Source: Lineolata rhizophorae (Eukaryota > Ascomycota > Dothideomycetes > Lineolatales > Lineolataceae). From it: DNA of 64,000 nt. The stretch spans positions 451,787 through 515,786 of the forward strand of contig MU001686.1 in NCBI GenBank assembly GCA_010093515.1, written 5' to 3'. Positions 56,901-64,000 of the stretch are shown piece by piece (the first letter of the stretch is position 1; each line of letters starts with the position of its first letter). Position numbers and translations under genes: made by a program. The notes under the pieces are model-generated. The model was not told the DNA's origin. It ran no database searches and worked only from the letters and a program-made list of their open reading frames with translations.

Positions 56901-58666
56901 TTTGGTTGGATGATGGTCGGCTCGTGTCGAACGAAAGAGGAAGCGAAGAGGAAATCGGCCCAAGGCGGGTATTTAAAAAGAGGACAAGATTGAAGCAGGA
57001 GCTTTTGCATTTAAGCGCTTTCAGTTTGCTCAACCGGTTGCTTCAGTGGCTGAACAAATCAGATGTAGCACGCGAACCTGGTTTTGGAGAAGCAAACATT
57101 GAGGCAGTAGTCCAAGCCCGAGTTCAGTAGTGGTGCTTGGACTTCGGAGCGCGTGGCACAGCGTTATTGTCCAACGACGGTCGGTCTTGTCGCTTTAAGT
57201 GTCAGATCCCGTGACAACGATTGCTATCGTCCTTGAATGAGGCTCAAATCGATAGAGATCTAGACGGCTCCTCAATCCGCGGGGTATGTACCTGTTACCC
57301 TCAGACCGAATCGCGGCATGCGTCGTACGAATTGATTGGATGGACAATACTACCCTGCAAGGGAAATGCGATAACGAACCATATACTCTTGCGGTACCGG
57401 AACCGTTCACCGCGAACGCTAATCCGGACTTGTAGCAGCAAATCGTGGCGTCGGGTCTAAACGGAGTCAATGTGATGTTGTGACCGACGGGAGGCGGGAG
57501 CGGTACTTCTCGCGAGCCGCACTCTATTCTAAGGCTCCATAAGCTTACTCCCGCACGTGGAAAAGGATTCGGGTTATTAAGGCAGCTCGAATCCGATAGA
57601 TATTCCGTAGTATTTTGGACCGAAGATACAGACGCTAATCGTTATTTGTGCTTTCTCTTATTTGCTAGGTGGCCCGGTCCCCATTTCTCGAAGCCAACAT
57701 AGCCCCGTGTTACCACTAACAAAAGGTCTCTCGTAGAAAGCCATTACGCGTCACATGGCGCGAGCCTCGGAGCCTCGTTTTCTTATCAGTATCGGCTCTC
57801 ATTTTCGGCGTGAAGCTCGGAGCTGGCAGCGGGGATCCATAAGCCATGGTGGCTTCATTGCAACGCACACGTATTAAGCACTGCGTCCATAGGTGCAAGC
57901 GGAAGTGCGGGGTCAGATCCCGCCACCTGAGTTAAGACTCGGTTCTCAAAATGCAAACTTACTATATCGGGACGCCTTCGCGAGCTACGTCCACCAAGCT
58001 AGGTGATGTGGCCGCTAGAGCATGCTGTTGAAGGCGTTCTGGCAAGGCTGTGAGGCTCTGCGGCAATTTAGGTGGGGCAATCCCTGCCGGGTCAGGTTGG
58101 GTGGTTGAAGCGCCAAGCAAATCACTTCGCTCGCTCCTCCATATCCCTCCTGGTAAATCTAGCGTGCGGCTGAAACTGGGGGTTTGTTACTCTCCCATAC
58201 TACGGAGTACCAAAGTCGAACTCAAAAAAGCGAAAACTTTTCATGTGGAACTGGTTCTTGCCGAAGTCAGAATCACCGTGACTCAGACGAGGCTGAACAT
58301 CTCTTCCCAGGGGGCAAATCTTACCAGAACCTAGTATGCTTATTGGTAATGATTCACCACGAATACGAAGATACTGCAGGGGCCGAGGGCGTCGCAAGAC
58401 CTCACTTGTGAAGACACGTTCATCATTTCATAATGTTTTGAAGAGTTGTCTACCGAGTCTCCCGCCAATCATTGAGGGCGGCGAACTCAGCCTGGAGAGT
58501 CGCCTGAAAAAGTGAACCAACCATACATACACGAACAACCACACTGCATGTGTGGCTATCCTGGACGGCAGCAGTCGTCCGGATTGAGTGAGAGAAAAGA
58601 AAAGGAGAAAATAAAGGGCAACCGTGAACGCGTCATGATGGCCGCACACCGCCAAATTGCACGTCA
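56901..58666. other. Intergenic, no gene supported
   Basis: Contains a stable nested hairpin at 57,891-57,928 (GCGGG/CCCGC inside AGGTG/CACCT) of unknown meaning. No convincing coding frame. Confidence 0.4.
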
Positions 58667-60484
58667 CTAAAAGTGAGCGCCATGGTGGTGATTGTGGTGG
58701 TGAACGTGGCGCCGATGCTTCACGGCCGCAGTAGTTGTAGCCGTAACAGTAACCTCCACTTCCTCGATCACCAACTCATAGACGATCCCAGCGCTAGTGT
58801 ACGTAGTGGTCGTGACTGCGTTCGAGTCCTCCTCTTCTTCGGAGACGGCCTGAATGTCATCGAGAGTTGGAAGGGGCGTAGTCTCAGCCGGCTCCGCAGT
58901 GCTCTGTTGTTTCTCAGCAACAATCAGATCCGTGGCCTCTCCATAGTTGTCGGTAGCGATCCGAGTACCGGCCGAGTATCCAAGAGAAGGCATATGCGTA
59001 GCGACCGGAAGCGACGAAGTTGCGTCGTCGGACGAGGGCGCGAAAGTCTCTTCATCACCGGGGGAAACCTTCGAAGCGTATTCAGGACCCGCTTGGATAG
59101 GGACGTTGCCAGGAAGACCCTCACGCGGACCCTCGCAGTCGTCGTCGTCTAACTCAGACGGCATGGTGAACTTGCAGGAGCGGCAATCGTCTTCAGACTG
59201 GATATCGAAATGAGGGCAGTCTTCAATGTTACCGGAGGGGTTGGTGCACGTGTCGACCGCCAACTGAAGAAAATCCTCATCCCAGCCGGCGATGAAATCA
59301 CCATGATAGCCACATCCTAGGGTAGAGCTCAGTATAATGCTAAACATACCATCAGCGTGACACGGGGCTTACCAGTCGGATCCCCATTGCTTATAACAAA
59401 TTCGCCCTCAACGCCTGCGAAATCCTGGGTGGCCCAAATAGTCTCGTACAGAAGGGACGGAACGCGCTGTTCAAAGCCCTCAGGGCAATCCCCATCCATA
59501 ACCAAAGAAGGGTAGGCCACATGGCTCTTGTGGTCATCGGAATCCAAATCCTGACCGTTCCAGCAAGAAGGAAACATGAGTTCCAGACGAAGCCCATTCG
59601 CGCAATTGTCGTCCAAGTATTGCTTCGATGGCATGGTGTGACGATAGAGGGTCGCCTCCGGATCCCTATCGTAGTTCAAGCAATTAAATCCAAGAGCCTT
59701 CTGCCGCAAAGCATCTTGGGTGGCCGCATCACCGGACCAGGACGACTTCGGAGGGTCCGGCACAGGGAACGAGAAATTGCGCATGAGCGTGTCGCCGGCA
59801 AGGAGACGGAAGCCAGGTGGGAAAGCTTGGATATTCTCCCCAAAGAGGAGGTAGTACCTTGATGTAGTTAGGTTCCCGGCCACGTGACCTTTGTTGCATA
59901 GGCATGGATTACTCACGCTAGCATGCCACCGGTTTGGCCGACCAGCTCGGAAGTGCCGTTAGGGTAGACGAACTGCAAGGTCGGAGTCCAATAGGCGGAT
60001 CGATCCTGGGTGACGGCGCAGGAAGTGCAGTCCGAAGCCATCAGGTCATCGTATCCGGTATCGAACCCGAAGTCTGTCCGTGTGGTTAGCCAACCATAAC
60101 GGCGGTGTTGGAACGCGAGCTGTCTCAAAAATGGTTCGTCGACATCAAGCGCGTGCGGATAAACGGCTTGGCTTTGACGCAACGACATGAAACACCAAGG
60201 CTCGAAGCTCTGCGACTCCGCAGTAGCCAAAGCTTAACCCACACGAAACTACTTGGAGACTGCTCACGCAAGATGGAACAAAACGCGGAAAGTTAGCACT
60301 TACTGTTTCCACCGTGGATGGTATGGGCATGATCGGATGGCGCGCCCGGCTCAACCAGTGGATCCATACGCGCAACGCCCGTGCGACCCGGGCAGCGCAT
60401 ACGCCAAAAACCATGGACAGGTTGGGCGGCGAAAATGGCGGCGGCCACTGCCGCGTGCGCAACGGTGGTGATTCCAGCTCGCAT
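58667..60484 (-). CDS. Secreted DUF1996-domain protein
   Basis: Exons 60304-60484, 59917-60073, 59373-59857 and 58667-59316 give 490 aa. A signal peptide (TVAHAAVAAAIFAAQPVHG) is followed by the family opening FWRMRCPG and RMDPLVEPGAPSDHAHTIHG. Next come NFGFDTGYDDLMASDCTSC, DNCANGLRLELMFPSCWNG and CPEGFEQRVPSLLYETIW, all typical of DUF1996, a widespread secreted or wall-associated fungal family with no established biochemical activity. Conserved His, Asp and Cys residues suggest a metal or glycan site (inference). After the domain comes an acidic Ser/Thr-rich tail ending in a His cluster (HHHNHHHGAHF). The first intron is 230 nt. Confidence 0.85.
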
Positions 60485-61624
60485 GGTGGCAACTGGCGTC
60501 GGAGAGGAAAGGTTGCAGTTGAGAAGGAAGAAGACGAGAGGTGGCGACGGCTCGGTGTAGAAGTGTACGGTCGGCGGCTCGGAGCAGGAATAACTCGTGG
60601 CCTCCGGATCTAGTCGTTCTGTGAATCGAGGTTCGCGGGGTCGGTGAAGCGTGGGGAAGGCGCGACCGATAGACCAGCAAACGGGTGCCTGGCTGCTCCT
60701 GCCGCACTTTGGCCGCGACCGAGCTGCTATTCACCTGCGGGGGGCGGAGCTCTTTCGTTCGGCCTGTTCGCGCGGAGAATCCAAGCAGTGCTGAGCCGTG
60801 ATCCTCCTGAGGATGACGATTCGGTATCTAGCGCTAACAGCAAAGTCTCAATGTGTTTCGGTCGATATGTGCAACGAATGGAACGGCGCAACGATGTCGC
60901 GTGGTAGGAGACACCGGGACGCCTCACGGGAGGGTAAGGAGCGTCGAGAGGGCAAAGCCTCGAAGAAGGAGTGACAAAAGGAAAAAGGAAGCGGAAACGC
61001 GCAAAGGAGAATGCCGGCGGGCAGAGGGAGGAGAGAGGGAAAGAAGAGAGACAGCAGGAGGGTGAAGAGGACACGAGAGAGAGCAGGTCGGCTAAAATGG
61101 CGAGAATGAAGGGGGCGCGGAGGCGCGATCAGCCACCCGAGCTAGACCAGGGTCCCGACCCGTTGGTGAGACAGGTCGATCGCCGCCCCCCGCTGCAATT
61201 AGCCTCCCTGTCCCGAGCCTCTCTGCGTTCCAGTGGCCGCCGCGGATTGGCCCATCTCAAAACGCCCCCGGCAGTCCAGGAACCGGTCTGCAGCCCAGCG
61301 TAGCCGCCCGCAGCGCGGTCCGTGCGCCCGTGCCCCTATTTAGCTTGGGCTGAAACGCCCGCCGTTGGCCAATGACGCCGGCCTGCCAGCCACCCATCAC
61401 CGCTGCCTTCCGGCAACCGCCTCCTAGCCTTCACGCCTGCTCGTCGCACCTGAAGGCCGCGCCTGCGAATGCCGTTTGTCGCCTGAGCTACGTAGCGCGA
61501 CAGGCGACACAAAGCAGCCGTTTGCTTGCTACATAGGTATCCTATTGTGTTTGTTGCCTGACAACTGTGTTCCGTCACGCGACAAAACAATTTCGCTTCA
61601 GGGAACCGCTCGGAGGATCCTCTC

Positions 61625-62282
61625 TTGCTGGCCCAGCCCCTGTTTATCCCGCTCGCCGACAAGGTGGACCACATTGGCAAACGACGTCAGTGGCGCCGAT
61701 TGGACCCCCGGCCACCTCCAACGGATACATACCTATGGAGGGCCGTGCACGCTGCTTTTCTTGGAGAACATAATAATACCTCGATCCTACTCCGTACCCT
61801 GAAGAACATCCCACCAAGCGACGAGTACTCGGGAGTGCTGACTGAAGTCGGGTCCATGGGAATCAGCATCAATATCTCCGTCTATACGGAGTACGTTCCT
61901 CTTTTGTTCGGATTCATCCTTCGCGACCTTGGTAAGCGTGGTAGAAGTCGCAATCGTTGGCCGGCTTGACATCCAGGGGTGGACGTCTCCAATGCAAAAT
62001 GGACCAACGAATGTAGACACCGAACCTCACCAGAACAACGATGTTCCATAAGGACAAGTACGTGACATTACTGTGTTGATCTATCTAATCGGTTTTGTGC
62101 TCTTCCCATCACTAAAGTTGGCTTTAAACGTCGTGGACTACTACGTCAATCTGCCATGTAAGTCGGTCTCAACGTGGTATGCACTCATTGACCTAAACTG
62201 GGTTCTGTGGCTACGGAAAAAGGAGAAGAGCTCATTTTTGCAAGACCTAGTACCATCACGTCTAGCGGCTACGGCACTTTGA
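61625..62282 (+). other. Possible exons of an unknown small membrane protein
   Basis: Frame one contains SILLRTLKNIPPSDEYSGVL and YTEYVPLLFGFILRDLG|GTAAGC; frame two contains LIYLIGFVLFPSLKLALNVV. No family is recognised and the junction is not settled. Could be noise or a relic. Confidence 0.2.
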
Positions 62283-63164
62283 AAGGCTTTCACGGCCCCG
62301 ATAATCTATCGTGAGGTTGTCCGGGGGGGGTTGAGAAGGGCTTAATTTAGCTCCAGCAAGACGAGATCGTATGTATCCTTGCACTGGCTCACTGGCAAAA
62401 GAGGACCGTCAGACTGTCGGAGGAATAGTGCAAATCACCGCAGCTTAGGTGCGCCTCCCGGCTCCAACCGTCCCTGCCGTTAAGGGGTCCGGACTACACG
62501 GTCGCACACACCACAATGACCACGCGCGACCCTCGGACCTTGCTGCAGTGGCATCCCTGCCCGTGCGATACTCATGCCATCCTTCTCCCGCGCCCTTCAT
62601 CCGTACTCCGTGCATCACGCTAAGCTCAGCTTCCAGATACGTAGTAGTCCGCCCTGTTGTACATAACGTCCAAACAGAGGCAGTAAGCCGACGTTACCAA
62701 TCACAGGAAGTTGCGAACGTGCTACTTATTATTGGTACTCCCTTTGAGTGCAGGTTTTGCGCGAGGTACCTAGATCCTCTGCATTAACAGTAGACTTGTC
62801 CCTTCGAAATTATTGCGGCAGAATATATGTACTGTTGTGGGCTTCGCTTCGAGGCGGACTTCGGAGCCAACCAAGGATCCGGAAGCGACCTAATCATGTA
62901 TGTACATACAGTAGTATGTACATATGTATATGGACGGAAGCCTTATCGATAGGGGAAAAGTTTGGCTACAGTTGGCCATGCCCCCGCAATCTTTCCTACG
63001 ACGGCGCTTCTTCAGACATCAACTAAACATTACTTGGATTGGATTATCACTATGGGAAGGACTGCTGTTCCGTCATTATTATTTGTACTTAAATTTTCTC
63101 TCTACACTCCCTAGGCTCGAAAATCAATAACCTAACATTGGAGACTTTGGTCACACAAGATAGA

Positions 63165-63505
63165 CCAACCGTACGAGAACAATGTAACCACACGGGAAGG
63201 TACTAACATACCAGAACGAGCTGCGCCCACTTCACTCGCTGGCTCTGGCCCCGTTTCGCTCGCCTGTTAGCATACGGAAGAGTATATAGCGCAGGGAGGA
63301 GTTCATAGTACAGGGAAGAGTACGCAGCGCAGGGAAGAGGATGCAACGCAACATCCGGAGATACCACACGTAAGAAGGAACTAACCATGTAAGAAATCTC
63401 CAACTAGACGAGAGAAGATTTTGTGCGCGTGAAAGGACCTCAATCATGTGAAATGAACCCGACTAAGTGAGACGCCAACTACACGAGAACACGCCGACCA
63501 AATGC
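63165..63505 (+). repeat. Degenerate ~19-20-bp tandem repeat array
   Basis: The clearest block is at about 63,270-63,350, where CAGGGAAGAGTACGCAGCG-like 19-bp units recur three to four times. Flanking sequence repeats a looser CACGNGAAnGnACCnACC phrase at similar spacing. Too degenerate to count copies exactly. Confidence 0.5.
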
Positions 63506-63909
63506 CCTTGCGGACCCATACTCGTCCTAAAGCATGATGAGATGGGCGGACAACACACGCGGTCGCACGCGCCAGATCAGTGGTTACAAATTCTGCCATG
63601 TGCAGAGTCGCACCACGTCCATCTGCGCGATGACTTGACTCCCTATTGACTACTTCCGACTGGCAGTGGTGGGATTAGCATGCCTTGCTTCGACCAAGAT
63701 CGGGAATGGAACCCCGAAATCATTTGTTTGACTGCCGTGGAACCGATTGGGCGTCGGCTTCGGAATTATTCACCTATTTTTCGAAGTCACTGGCTCGCTC
63801 GCGTGTACGGCGGCGCGCCAGTCGGGCGGAATAGCGGGGCCGAGGCTATGAGCCCTTTGCAAGGGGAAAACGTGGGCAGATGCCAAAAAAAAAAAAAGGT
63901 AGTACTAAA

Positions 63910-63918
63910 CTATATATT
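63910..63918 (+). promoter_or_regulatory. TATA box of U6 gene
   Basis: CTATATATT lies about 25-28 nt before the inferred U6 start, the position expected for a Pol III-transcribed U6 gene. Confidence 0.7.
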
Positions 63919-63937
63919 TTTAATAAGTTCATCAGAT

Positions 63938-64000
63938 GTTTGCCTTCGGGCATTTGGTCAATTTGTAAAGATACAGAGAAGATTAGCATGGCCCCTGCAC
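63938..64000 (+). ncRNA. SNR6: U6 spliceosomal snRNA, 5' part (cut by window end)
   Basis: The 5' stem-loop TGCCTTCGGGCA is followed by TTTGGTCAATTTG and then the near-invariant ACAGAGA box (GATACAGAGAAGATTAGC), which pairs with the 5' splice site, and ATGGCCCCTGCAC, which starts the U4-pairing region. The rest, including AGC of the catalytic triad and the 3' stem, lies beyond the window. The start is placed at the G before the stem-loop; the exact 5' end is inferred. U6 forms the catalytic core of the spliceosome. Confidence 0.93.

Larger units (their letters stand above)
60485..63937. other. Long gene-poor stretch before U6
   Basis: 60.5-61.35 kb is GC-rich, matching the promoter of the DUF1996 gene. 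A + strand frame at 61,625-61,969 (114 codons) and a hydrophobic one at 62,073-62,282 (69 codons) might be exons of an unknown membrane protein, with a GTAAGC donor at the end of the first, but I cannot confirm a model. The last part holds a degenerate tandem repeat. Confidence 0.35.

Noticed and set aside
57840-57930. Possible tRNA 3' half with a perfect 5-bp T-stem
   Set aside because: The T-loop (GTCAGAT) is not canonical and no matching 5' acceptor strand lies upstream; kept only as a hairpin.
63650-63760. Possible 5S rRNA or SINE-like Pol III unit
   Set aside because: Some GGATTAGC and GGGAATGGAACCCC phrases are suggestive, but the order and spacing fit neither 5S rRNA nor tRNA boxes.

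Overview
The window reads as nuclear DNA of a filamentous ascomycete (Pezizomycotina, probably a Sordariomycete). The evidence is many short introns (mostly 46-110 nt) with GTRNGT donors, CTAAC-like branch sites and CAG/TAG acceptors, GC-rich exons, and typical families: DUF3435, DUF1996, a PSI-domain membrane protein, fungal APH-like kinases and a fungal opsin relic. All gene models were spliced by hand. For every intact model the exon lengths sum to a multiple of three and the phases agree. No database search was possible, so family names rest on remembered motifs.

Region 1 (about 150-10,420) is a compact metabolic block: an atypical AMP-binding enzyme (-), an acyl-CoA dehydrogenase (+), a short-chain dehydrogenase (+), an amidase (-) and, divergent from it, a pantothenate/allantoate-type MFS transporter (+). 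The set could import a compound and break down an amide or acyl chain, but this is inferred from adjacency only.

Region 2 (about 10,420-22,300) is gene-poor and accessory-like. It holds a small two-exon Ser/Thr-rich gene, a long stretch with no supported gene, a decayed DUF3435 tyrosine-recombinase-type gene (the domain of Starship captains) and two divergent APH-fold kinase genes.

Region 3 (about 22,300-45,200) is mostly core housekeeping: a PSI-domain membrane protein, a small SET protein, a 73-residue likely organellar protein, mitoribosomal mL57, histone acetyltransferase Rtt109 with an expanded tail, TFIIH helicase Ssl2/XPB, a membrane-anchored methyltransferase, nucleoside diphosphate kinase, glucosidase II alpha, and a solitary Tc1-type helix-turn-helix protein.

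Region 4 (about 45,200-64,000) holds an opsin relic without the retinal lysine, a fold-type I aminotransferase, a secreted S41 peptidase-like protein, a BCS1-like AAA ATPase, a secreted DUF1996 protein and, at the right edge, the first 63 nt of U6 snRNA with a TATA box. I saw no convincing tRNA, rRNA or CRISPR array. The observations I rate highest are: an in-frame 57-nt amidase intron that would encode a membrane-anchor-like segment if retained; the repeated basic motif in the Rtt109 tail; the DUF3435 relic beside the kinase pair; and the domesticated-looking transposase HTH.
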